This document shows, one piece after another, positions 9,901 through 17,902 of a stretch of DNA of 58,250 bases. Numbering within the stretch: position 1 is the stretch's first letter; the number at the start of each line of letters is the position of its first letter. This DNA comes from Cobetia crustatorum (GTDB taxonomy: Bacteria; Pseudomonadota; Gammaproteobacteria; Pseudomonadales; Halomonadaceae), in contig NZ_JEMF01000013.1 of the NCBI RefSeq assembly GCF_000591415.1, forward strand, positions 1-58,250. Reading direction: 5' to 3'. Under the pieces are notes generated by a model. It was not told where the DNA came from and did not search any database. It was given only the letters and a program-made list of their open reading frames with translations. The translations under genes and the position numbers were made by a program.

Positions 9901-12736
9901 GCCAGCACCTGCGGACGCGCAGTGCCTGGTGCGTGGTGGTCGGCGCCCGCGTCGACCCAGATCTTCTCGGCGGCGCGGAAATGCGGGCCGTAATGCAGGC
10001 CGAGTTGCGCGGCAGCCGCCACGTGCTCATCGCGGCCGAAATCGGCGGCGCGAGTCGGCATGATCGGGGCGGCTCGCTCCAGCAGGCGTCCACGCGTGGC
10101 GGTGAAGGCGCGCGCCACGGCGTGCAGATTCCACTTGTCGGCATCTTCCGCGCGTGTCTCACGACTCTCCAGACGCATGGCGCCATTGGCGCTGTCCAGC
10201 GACAGGCGGGTCAGACGCAGGGTGCTGTCATCGAGCAGCAGCGGGGCGCGAATCTCGAAGTCTTCCAGATCCAGCACGTCGGGCAGGCTGTCCGCATCGG
10301 CGCTGGCGGCCTGCCATTCGTGGGCGGCGGCCAGGCACTGCTCCAGATAGCCGGCCCCCGGGAAGACGGCACTCTCGCCGACCTGATGATCGGCCAGCCA
10401 CGCGACCTTCTGGGTGTCGAGCTGGGCTTCCCAGGTCAGGCGTTGCTGAGCGAGACGATAACCGAGCAGCGGGTGCACGTAATGACGATCCAGCAGACGC
10501 TGGCTTTCGCTGGTGGTCTGGATCCAGCACGGGATGCGTTGCCACGGGTAGCTTGGCAGCTCGACGAACTGACCGGCGACCGGGAACAGGCCGGTGATGT
10601 CGACGGCGCCGGAAAGCAGCACGCGACCGCGCAGATGCTCCAGGGCATCTAGCCCGGCATGGCGACGGTCGAGACTGGCGAGCACCTGGCCGGCGGGCGC
10701 CTCGTCACTGCGCGCCTTGAGGATGTCGTTCAGGTAGCTGCGCAGGATCGGGTGTGCGCCGATCTCGACCAGCAGGCGATGGCGGCCGAGGGCAGCGTTC
10801 TCCTCCGCCTCGGAGTGCCAGTTGACCAGCGACGTGACGGCGGCCTCGAACATGACCGGCTGCCGGATGTTCTCCCACCAGTAGCGTGCATCCAGCTGCT
10901 CGCCGGCAATGACGCTGCCGGTGACGGTGGAGATGAACGGGGTATGGGTGGCGCGGGGCGTCAGGCCGTCGAGGGACTCGAGCAGGCCGGGCTTGATCGG
11001 GTCCATCGCCGGGCTGTGGAAGGCGTAATCCAGCCCCAGTACCCGTGCGAAGGTGCCCTGGGCGGAGAGCTCCTTGCTCAGCGCTTCCAGCAGCTCACGC
11101 TCGCCGGCCAGGGTGGTGCCGCGCGGGCCATTGATGCCGGCCAGTGACAGCGACGCCCATTGCGGCTGCTCCAGCCACTCGCGCATCTCGCACTCGCCGA
11201 GACCGACGGCCATCATTGCGCCGGTGCCCCGGGTGCGCCCCTGGTGATAGCTGCGCTGGAAGATGACGCGGGTAGCCTGTGCGAGCGTCAGCGCGCCACT
11301 GGCCCAGGCGGCAGCGACTTCGCCGACACTGTGACCGGTGACGGCAGCAGGGCGGATACCGCGTTCGATCAGCCACTCGGTGACCGCGACCTGCAGCGCG
11401 AACAGCGTCGGCTGGGCGATCTCGGTGGCGTCCAGGCGGTTCTCGCCTTTCTCGCTCAGGCTACCGTCCAGCTCCTTGAGCAGCTCGAAGCCATTGAAGT
11501 CGCGGAAGGCGACATCGAGGCGTTCAAGACAGGCGCGCACGCTGGCGGATTCTTCCAGCAGGGCACGGCCCATGCCGGCCCACTGGCAGCCATTGCCGGA
11601 ATACACGAACACCGGGCCGCGCTCTTTCTGCACGCTGCTGACGGCGTTTGTGCCATGGCGTGGCGAGGCACCATTGCTGCTGGCGCTCGGCAATGCCGGC
11701 AGACGGTCTGCCAGCGTGATGCGCGGATGGTCACCGAGATCCCCCTCGCTGCCGAGGGTGTCGAGGTCCTCAAGCAGGGTAGTGAAGGTGTCTGCGCTGA
11801 GCAGGGCACCATGCACATGGTGCTCGCGGCGGGCGGCCAGCTGCCAGGCGAGATCGTAAAGGCTTGGTGCCATGTCGTTTGCGGCGAGCTCACGCAGGTG
11901 CTCTGCCAGCTCCAGCGCGGATTGCTTGAGCGCCTGTGGGGAACGAGCACTCAGGCGCAGCGGCGGCGTCTGTTCACCTTCACTGCTCGGTTGCGCTACC
12001 GACTGTTCGGGAGCACTTTCCAGCAGCACGTGGGCATTGGCGCCCCCGAAGCCGAAGGAGTTGACGCCGACGACCAGACGACCGTCAGCCTTGAGCTTGC
12101 GCGGCTGGGTGACGATATCCAGATTCCACTCGTCGGTACGAATCTTCGGATTCAGACGCTGGATATTGATCGTCGCGGGCACTTCACGGTGCGCGATCAC
12201 GCCCAGAGCCTTGGCCAGGCCTGCCACGCCAGAGGCGGTTTCCAGGTGGCCCATGTTGCTCTTGATCGAGCCGATCGGCAGCGGGCTGGAGCGCTTCTGG
12301 CCGATGGCCGCGCCGATGGCACGGGTTTCCAGCGGGTCACCGACCGCGGTGCCGGTACCGTGGGCCTCGAGATAGTCGATCTCGTCCGGGCTGATGCCGG
12401 CCTGCTCGCAAGCCTGTTCCATCAACTGGATCTGCGCCGCCGGGTTGGGCACGGTCAGGCCGGACTTGTAGCCATCGGTATTGACCACGGAAGATGCCAC
12501 CACGGCGAGGATACGATCGCCATCGGTGATGGCCTGGTCGAGATCCTTGAGCAGGAAGACACCGCCGCCTTCGGAGCGCGCGTAGCCGTCGCCGGCTTCA
12601 TCGAATACCTGGCAGCGGCCGGTCTTCGACAGCATCGTGGCCTTGGAGAAGATCAGGAAGCCGTACGGATGCAGGTGCAGGCTGATGCCGCCGGTCAGCG
12701 CCATGTCGGTCTCGCCGCTTCTGATCGACTGGCAGG
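6986..12736 (-). CDS. PKS piece 2: rest of KS, AT, DH, MT-like region, start of ER
   Basis: This long uninterrupted frame carries the second KS histidines ([14 protein letters not shown] and [10 protein letters not shown]). The acyltransferase has [11 protein letters not shown], and AFHSPAMDP where malonyl-specific ATs carry AFH. The dehydratase has [20 protein letters not shown] methyltransferase-like region follows with [15 protein letters not shown], where the glycine loop is only partly conserved, so C-methylation is doubtful. The enoyl reductase starts at [14 protein letters not shown]. The frame is lost at the ER nucleotide-binding loop (KVLIHGA, then off-frame) near 6984, where one base appears to be missing. 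Confidence 0.85.
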
Positions 12737-13279
12737 CTGATGGAAGGCAACCATCGAAGAAGAGCAGGCGGTATCCAGTGACAGGCTCGGGCCATGCAGG
12801 TCGAAGGCATACGACAGGCGGTTGGAGGCCACGCTGGAGGTATTGCCGGTCGCGGTATTCGGGCCGATGGCGCTGAGGTCATCCGCCATGCGATAGGAAT
12901 AATCCAGGCTGGCGATGCCCATGAAGACGCCACAGCGTGAGCCGCGCATCTTCTCGGCGGGGATGCCGGCGTGCTCGATGGCTTCCCAGCTCATCTCCAG
13001 CAGCATGCGTTGCTGGGGGTCCATGCTGGCGGCTTCGCGCGGGCTGATGCCGAAGAAGGCGGGGTCAAAGCCGGTGATGTCGCCCAGTGAACCTGCGGCG
13101 AAGCTGTAGCTCATGCCCGGGGCTTTCTTGTCCGGGTGCGAGAGAGACTCCTTGCTCCAGCGGTCGTCGGCGACTTCGGTCACCATGTCCTTGCCGGCCA
13201 GGAGGTCGTCCCACAGGGTGGCCTGAGTGGTGCCGGGGAAACGGCTGGCTGCGCCGATGATGGCAACGCGTCGGGTCAT
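12737..13279 (-). CDS. PKS piece 1: N-terminal half of ketosynthase domain
   Basis: From MTRRVAIIGAASRFPG the frame runs through the beta-ketoacyl synthase N-terminal fold to the catalytic cysteine in DTACSSSMVAFHQ. It then goes off-frame: the family expects a stretch like [11 protein letters not shown], which appears if one base is restored near 12735-12737. Elements such as DPQQRMLLEMSWEAIEHAGI are intact, so the catalytic cysteine half is normal. Confidence 0.85.
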
Positions 13280-15027
13280 GACAAGCTCCTGAACTTCTGA
13301 GTCACGGCACTGTGGCGAGCATGTTTCGCGGTCGCCTTCAGCAGCGCACTTCCTAATGTATCGATATTGATGACGCGCGGGTCGCCCTTGCGGCATTGCT
13401 CGTCAGTCTTGAAAGGCCCTTCGCAGTCGAGGGCCCACTCCATCAGCTCCGGGTCCTTGTCGCGCACGGCCGCCATGGTCTGGCGGGCGGTGTCGTCGGA
13501 CTCCGGCAGGGCGCTGGACCAGATGAAACTGTCGGTCACGCCATTGGGCTCGCCCAGGGTCGCATAGACCTCGGGCATGATCGGCACATGGTCTCCATAG
13601 AAACACAGCAGCCCGCCGCGCGGCAGTCGCGCCAGCGCGGTGGTGAGCTGATCGATCATCGCGTCGGCATTCACCAGATGACGCAGATAGATGCCCAGTT
13701 CCTGACAGTTCTCCGGCAGGTCTCCGTCGTACCACTCCGGCAGACGTGCGCTGTCGAAGGTTTCCAGGTGCAGCGGGCCGTGATTCTCCATGGTGATCAC
13801 TTGGATGAACAACGGCGTATCGCCGGCTTCCAGCAGACAGTCTTCCACCTTGGCCGCCACGGCGGCATCGCTGATGTACTGGCCACTCTTGTCGGCATCG
13901 CTGAAGTGGGCGATGTCGAGGAATTCATCGAAACCGAGCTGTTTCAGCACCTGATTGCGCAGGTAGAAGGTGCCGGGATAGGGATGGATGCACAGCGTGC
14001 GATAGCCCATTGCCTTGTAGCTGGCGGCCAGATTGGGCACGGCGCGACGCGCCAGCTGATGGTAGGGGTTGAACTGGTGCACGCCGAGCTCTTCGGCGGT
14101 CAGGCCCGTCAGGAAGGCGGTCTCGGTGCGCACGGTATTGGCGCCCCACGCCGGCACGGCCAGACGACCACACGGCAGTCCCTGGGCTAGGGCGGTGAAG
14201 TGGCAGCGGTCCAGGTTCGGCAGTAGGTCGTCACGTACCCGGGGGTAGACGCGACGGGCATCGAAGAAGGATTCGCTCTGCACACTGACGACATGGGGCA
14301 GTGCCTTGGTGGCGTCCTCGTCATCGAGTTCGCGCAAGGTGGCGTCGAGTTCTTGCTGTGCCTCCTCCAACGGATTGCGCAGTGGCGTCAGCGGGCGACG
14401 CGCCAGCCGCGCATAGGCCAGCAGGTAGGCCACCATGCCTAGCTCGCTCAGGTCGAACTCGGGGACCAGCATCACCTTGTTGGCCAGACGGTTGCCCAGG
14501 GCGTAGGTCAAGACGCTCGCGCCGATCAGTACGCTGATCAACGGCACCAGCCATAGAGCGGCGTTGCCTGAGTAGACGGCGGAGAAGCCCAGCGCGGGCT
14601 CGAGCCAGAGCCCCAGACCGATTGCCAGCGCCCCTGCCGTGGTCGCGGCGATGGTCAGCCCGATGCCGAAGAAGGGGATGTACAGGCGCGGGTGCTTGAT
14701 GGCGTCGGTGAAGTACTCGAAGTCCTGGCTGAGGAAGGGTTCGCGCAGCGACACGTACTTGGTGTGGCTGACCTGCAGCACCACCAGCCACAGCGCATTG
14801 ACGACGATCAGCGAGAACCAGGGCCGCTGGGTGATCAAGGTGCACAGTGACCAGCTGGCGCACCAGTACCCGACATGTACCAGTCGGGCGCTGACGGGGC
14901 GACGCCAGAATGCGGCTGGTGGTGTCGTCATCTGTTTCAGCAGCAGATGCTCAAGCCCCAGCGTCAACCCGAGGCCGACCAGCAGTGGCCCGGCCATGAA
15001 AGACACAAACGCAATGACAAACTCCAT
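13276..15027 (-). CDS. LTA synthase-like membrane sulfatase-fold protein (RkpI-like)
   Basis: The 583-residue protein has about five N-terminal transmembrane segments (to about residue 190) and a C-terminal alkaline-phosphatase/sulfatase-fold domain. Metal-site landmarks are VVSVQSESFFD, a candidate nucleophile threonine in NTVRTETAF (about 296), ITMENHGPLH (about 412) and FYGDHVPIMP (about 476). This matches the LtaS/phosphoethanolamine-transferase class, which moves phosphoglycerol or phosphoethanolamine from a phospholipid to a glycan or lipid outside the cytoplasmic membrane. It is translationally coupled to the PKS (ATGA overlap). In S. meliloti, RkpI is as I recall the corresponding membrane protein of the rkp-1 region. 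True sulfatase activity is unlikely because no Cys/Ser-x-Pro-x-Arg formylglycine motif is visible. Confidence 0.85.
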   Translation of the reverse strand: MEFVIAFVSFMAGPLLVGLGLTLGLEHLLLKQMTTPPAAFWRRPVSARLVHVGYWCASWSLCTLITQRPWFSLIVVNALWLVVLQVSHTKYVSLREPFLSQDFEYFTDAIKHPRLYIPFFGIGLTIAATTAGALAIGLGLWLEPALGFSAVYSGNAALWLVPLISVLIGASVLTYALGNRLANKVMLVPEFDLSELGMVAYLLAYARLARRPLTPLRNPLEEAQQELDATLRELDDEDATKALPHVVSVQSESFFDARRVYPRVRDDLLPNLDRCHFTALAQGLPCGRLAVPAWGANTVRTETAFLTGLTAEELGVHQFNPYHQLARRAVPNLAASYKAMGYRTLCIHPYPGTFYLRNQVLKQLGFDEFLDIAHFSDADKSGQYISDAAVAAKVEDCLLEAGDTPLFIQVITMENHGPLHLETFDSARLPEWYDGDLPENCQELGIYLRHLVNADAMIDQLTTALARLPRGGLLCFYGDHVPIMPEVYATLGEPNGVTDSFIWSSALPESDDTARQTMAAVRDKDPELMEWALDCEGPFKTDEQCRKGDPRVINIDTLGSALLKATAKHARHSAVTQKFRSLS

Positions 15028-15269
15028 GTAATGCCGACCTCGTTAGCCTCTGCCGTCGCAGGGGCTGTGTAGTGTCCGGTCGAGTACTCGACCCTGATCA
15101 AGATCCATGGCGGCCAGGGTAGTGGTAAGTCGGCCCCTCGCCGCAGTATTTTCAGGCGCTCTGGTGTCCAGATCCTGATCGTTCCTGCGTGTTCAACTGC
15201 CGCTATGGCGTTCCCGTCACTGTCTTTCCCATCGATTCTGCACGATGTACTCCAGTGGCAGGTACTGGG

Positions 15270-15299
15270 GTATTACGCTAACTCATTGTCATGACAATG
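15270..15299 (-). promoter_or_regulatory. Candidate promoter overlapped by a 16-bp palindrome
   Basis: On the minus strand TTGTCA (15297-15292) and TAATAC (15275-15270) are 16 bases apart, a fair sigma-70 pair for the sulfatase/PKS operon. The -35 box is embedded in a perfect palindrome, CATTGTCATGACAATG (15284-15299), the geometry expected for a dimeric repressor site. The leader to the ATG at 15027 is about 240 bases. Confidence 0.5.
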
Positions 15300-15300
15300 G

Positions 15301-15345
15301 AAAAAAGCTGAGCCATCGCCTGCTACCCATGGCGGGCCGGCTCAC
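15301..15345 (-). terminator. Rho-independent terminator after the SDR gene
   Basis: Read on the minus strand, TGAGCC pairs with GGCTCA around an inner GCC/GGC pair, and the stem is followed by a run of six T. It lies about 45 bases past the SDR stop and separates the kpsC-kpsS-SDR unit from the sulfatase-PKS unit. Confidence 0.7.
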
Positions 15346-15389
15346 GGTTCACGGCTTAGGTTCACGGTTCACGAAGACGCAAGCCCCGA

Positions 15390-16274
15390 TCAATGAGTGT
15401 AATTGAACCACCCGAGCAGGCGCTGGGAGATTCCGGCGGGCAGGACACTCAACCACCAGCACCCGAAGTTGAGCGGGAAGGGGAAGCTGATACGCGCCCG
15501 GTTACGCGCTGCGCCCTTGAGGATGCGGCGTGCGGCCTTCTCGGGTAGCATCTCGAAGGGCTTAGGGCCTGGCATGGCTTCACACATCGGTGAGGTGACA
15601 TAGCCGGGCATGACGACGGTGACCCCTACGCCATGAGGTTTGAGCCAGCTGCGCAGGCCTTCGCCATATGCCTTGACCGCCGCCTTGCTGCCGCTGTAAC
15701 TGGGCGTCAATGCCAAGCCATGCCACGCCGCCAGGGAGCTGAGCAGTACCAGCTGGCCACTGCCGCGCTGTTTCATCGCCATGGCCAGATGGTGCGCCAT
15801 GCCCAGCGTGCCGATCACGTTGGTCTGCAGCAGGCGGCGTGAATCCTCCCAGCGCTCACCGTTGCCCTGGGGGCCGATATCGGTGTTCATGCCGGCGTTG
15901 GCGATGGCGATATCCGGCACGCCGCGCGCGCAGACTTCATCCAGCCAGGTGAACAGGGTCTCTTCATCACACAGATTGAGTACCGTGCATTCCACCTCGG
16001 CGCCCAGTTTGCGGCAGTCGTTGGCGATCGCATCGAGCTTGCGCTGCTTGCGGCCGGTGAGGATCAGCGTGGTACCCGACTCGGCGTAGGCGCGCGCTAG
16101 GGCACCGCCGATCTCGCCCGTGGCGCCGGTGATCAGGACGCGCCGCAGGCGGCTGGCATCCTGCGCGGCTTTCGCACTGGCGTCGCTTTCTGCAGGTCGG
16201 CTATCCGCTCGGTGAGTGCCAGCGTCGCGCTCAGCTTCGGTAGGCTCTGGCTGCTGGGGGGGCATGGCCGTCAT
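15390..16274 (-). CDS. Short-chain dehydrogenase/reductase (RkpH-like)
   Basis: A 294-residue classical SDR. The nucleotide loop is TGATGEIGGAL (49-59), NAG is at 126-128, the catalytic serine is S180, and Y193 and K197 form the YxxxK pair in YSGSK. The first 45 residues are a charged, probably disordered extension. The start at 16274 is backed by AAGGAGA eight bases upstream. The C terminus is hydrophobic (FGCWWLSVLPAGISQRLLGWF), suggesting membrane attachment as in 3-ketodihydrosphingosine-type reductases. By context it could reduce the keto group made by the PKS or the oxoamine synthase; the substrate is inferred only. Confidence 0.88.
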   Translation of the reverse strand: MTAMPPQQPEPTEAERDAGTHRADSRPAESDASAKAAQDASRLRRVLITGATGEIGGALARAYAESGTTLILTGRKQRKLDAIANDCRKLGAEVECTVLNLCDEETLFTWLDEVCARGVPDIAIANAGMNTDIGPQGNGERWEDSRRLLQTNVIGTLGMAHHLAMAMKQRGSGQLVLLSSLAAWHGLALTPSYSGSKAAVKAYGEGLRSWLKPHGVGVTVVMPGYVTSPMCEAMPGPKPFEMLPEKAARRILKGAARNRARISFPFPLNFGCWWLSVLPAGISQRLLGWFNYTH

Positions 16275-16405
16275 CTTTGGTCTCCTTGAATCCCGACACC
16301 GAAGGTCGGCAGTTCCCTTGCGTTTCTCATTATGGTCGGGTGAGAGAGGCTGCCATCATTGGCGTGTCTCACCTCAATGCTTGGTCCAGCAGTCTTATTG
16401 CATGT

Positions 16406-17899
16406 TCAGCAACGGCTCATCATCTGCTCCAAGGGAGAGCGCTCGGCACATAGTCTCTTCGTGGCTCCTATTACAGCGAGTTGCATGCCCGGCTTGCTGT
16501 AAAACCCCCCATTGAGCTGCACGGTATGAATCACCGTATTGCGGAAATGCCGGAATAACGTCGTATCGGGGCGCTGGCCCTGGGTCCAGAAATCATGCAG
16601 CGAACCTTGGAAGGTCAGGCCCGGCAAATTGAATATCGGGTCGCCCATGCAGAAGGTCGGGCAGCGATACTGCAGCGCCACGTTGCCGGTCGTGCTGTTG
16701 ACCGTAATCATGCCCTTGGCCTGCTGCAGCAGCTTCTCCAGATTGCCGCTCTCCAGATAGACGATACGCCCGATCAGATCGTAGCGGCGCTCCAATGAGC
16801 GAATTAGCCCCGGGTAATCCACCAGCCCCATGTCGAGGGGATGGTTCTTGATCACCAGGCGTGCACCGCGTGGCGCATTCAGGGCGAAGCTCTTCATCAC
16901 CCGCTGGATGACTTCCTGCATGTTGGCGAAGCGCGAGTGGTGGCGTATCTGGGCATCGGTATTCAACTGCAGCGGCAGCATGTAGTAGGGTGCGCCACTG
17001 CCCATCAGCTGATCGATACGCATGGCATCACGCCGCTTGTACCAGCGCATCAAGGGCAGTCGTGTTGCATAGCCCGCGTATTCCTGCACGGCGTGAATGC
17101 TGTGCGAGCGGTAGCGCGGGAACAGCAGCGGATTGGTCGCGCCCGCCAGGTGATAGGTGATGTCGTGGCGCGCACGCTCACTGAAAGGCGCCTGGAAACG
17201 CTGCGGTGTGGGGGCATCTTCGAGATGTCTGCCTGCCTCACGGAACCAGTCTGGATCACGAGGCAGGAGGGAATGCCCATTGACGCCTTCGCGCTCCAGC
17301 GTCACCCAGTAAGGGCGGAAGTAGCCCTCCTCGAACACGTGGGTACGGATGCCGAGATATTCCGCCTTGAGCACGGCATCACGATGTACCGGGCGTCGGT
17401 CGCCGAACAATACCTGATCGGTGACGTGATGCTTGCGCCAGAGTTCGGCGATCCAGTCGCCGAGGTCCTCGAGCTTGCCGCGATAGGCATACGCCTTGTC
17501 GTGGCGCCAGTAGAAGCTGTCGCCGCTGTTGAAGTTGACCTTGATGACCTCATGGCCATCCTGCTTGAGCTTTTTCGCCAGATGCAGGAAGAAGGGCGAG
17601 CACACCCCCTGCAGCAACATGAAGACGCGCCGGCGGTCGCCTCCCGGTCGGATGTGAGCAGAGGGTGGCTGCCTCGGAGTGTGCAATTCAACACCACGCA
17701 AGGCATCGGGCTGAACTGGCGGTCGTGTCAGGACGACATCATCCGACATCTTGAGCTGGCGCAGTTTTTCGATCGCGCTAGCCACGGAAGTTGTCGGAGA
17801 GAGGCCTTGTTCCCCAAGGCTCTCCTGCGCGCGAGCGTCCGCGGGCATGAGGGCGGAAGCTGAATCGGTGAAAGGCAATGCCAGACGTCCATGTAACAT
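16406..17899 (-). CDS. kpsS: Capsule polysaccharide Kdo transferase, KpsS/LipB family
   Basis: From about residue 88 the 497-residue protein matches the KpsS/LipB family: RRRVFMLLQGVCSPFFLHLA, then FNSGDSFYWRHDKAYAYRG, and a C-terminal GT-B part with LVIKNHPLDMG and MITVNSTTGNVALQYRCP. KpsS puts the first Kdo on the phospholipid-type acceptor of ABC-exported capsules. The first 85 or so residues are an extra low-complexity tail not usual in the family. The start lies three bases after the kpsC stop, so the two form an operon. Confidence 0.9.
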   Translation of the reverse strand: MLHGRLALPFTDSASALMPADARAQESLGEQGLSPTTSVASAIEKLRQLKMSDDVVLTRPPVQPDALRGVELHTPRQPPSAHIRPGGDRRRVFMLLQGVCSPFFLHLAKKLKQDGHEVIKVNFNSGDSFYWRHDKAYAYRGKLEDLGDWIAELWRKHHVTDQVLFGDRRPVHRDAVLKAEYLGIRTHVFEEGYFRPYWVTLEREGVNGHSLLPRDPDWFREAGRHLEDAPTPQRFQAPFSERARHDITYHLAGATNPLLFPRYRSHSIHAVQEYAGYATRLPLMRWYKRRDAMRIDQLMGSGAPYYMLPLQLNTDAQIRHHSRFANMQEVIQRVMKSFALNAPRGARLVIKNHPLDMGLVDYPGLIRSLERRYDLIGRIVYLESGNLEKLLQQAKGMITVNSTTGNVALQYRCPTFCMGDPIFNLPGLTFQGSLHDFWTQGQRPDTTLFRHFRNTVIHTVQLNGGFYSKPGMQLAVIGATKRLCAERSPLEQMMSRC

Positions 17900-17902
17900 G
17901 AT

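Larger units (their letters stand above)
5075..13279 (-). pseudogene. Iterative type I polyketide synthase (RkpA-like), KS-AT-DH-MT-like-ER-KR-ACP, frameshifted as read
   Basis: One locus of about 2,735 codons encodes a complete highly reducing PKS module: ketosynthase, malonyl-type acyltransferase, dehydratase, a methyltransferase-like region, enoyl reductase, ketoreductase and acyl carrier domain. The set would make a fully reduced, fatty-acid-like chain. Three single-base deletions (near 12736, 6984 and 6845) break the frame; undoing each restores textbook family sequence, and after the third the original frame returns. The start is the ATG at 13279, with AGGAGC ahead; it overlaps the upstream sulfatase-fold gene by ATGA, so the two are co-transcribed. 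The nearest known relative by layout is rhizobial RkpA, needed for K-antigen production. Whether it is a true pseudogene or an assembly artefact is open; the four pieces are listed separately. Confidence 0.85.
15028..15389. other. Intergenic control region between the SDR gene and the sulfatase/PKS operon
   Basis: This 362-bp gap splits the minus-strand genes into two transcription units. It holds a terminator for the upstream unit (15301-15345) followed by a candidate promoter and palindrome for the downstream one, both listed separately. A ten-base palindrome CGAGTACTCG lies at 15081-15090. No gene is seen here. Confidence 0.6.

Noticed and set aside
9243-10652. Long plus-strand open frame (469 codons) opposite the PKS; a similar one lies at 11160-12740.
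   Set aside because: They run antisense to conserved PKS domains and their composition is that of high-GC shadow frames.
13276-15027. Annotation of the membrane enzyme as a true sulfatase acting in the capsule sulfation system.
   Set aside because: It lacks the formylglycine signature and matches the LtaS/phosphotransferase class with a Thr nucleophile and N-terminal membrane segments.
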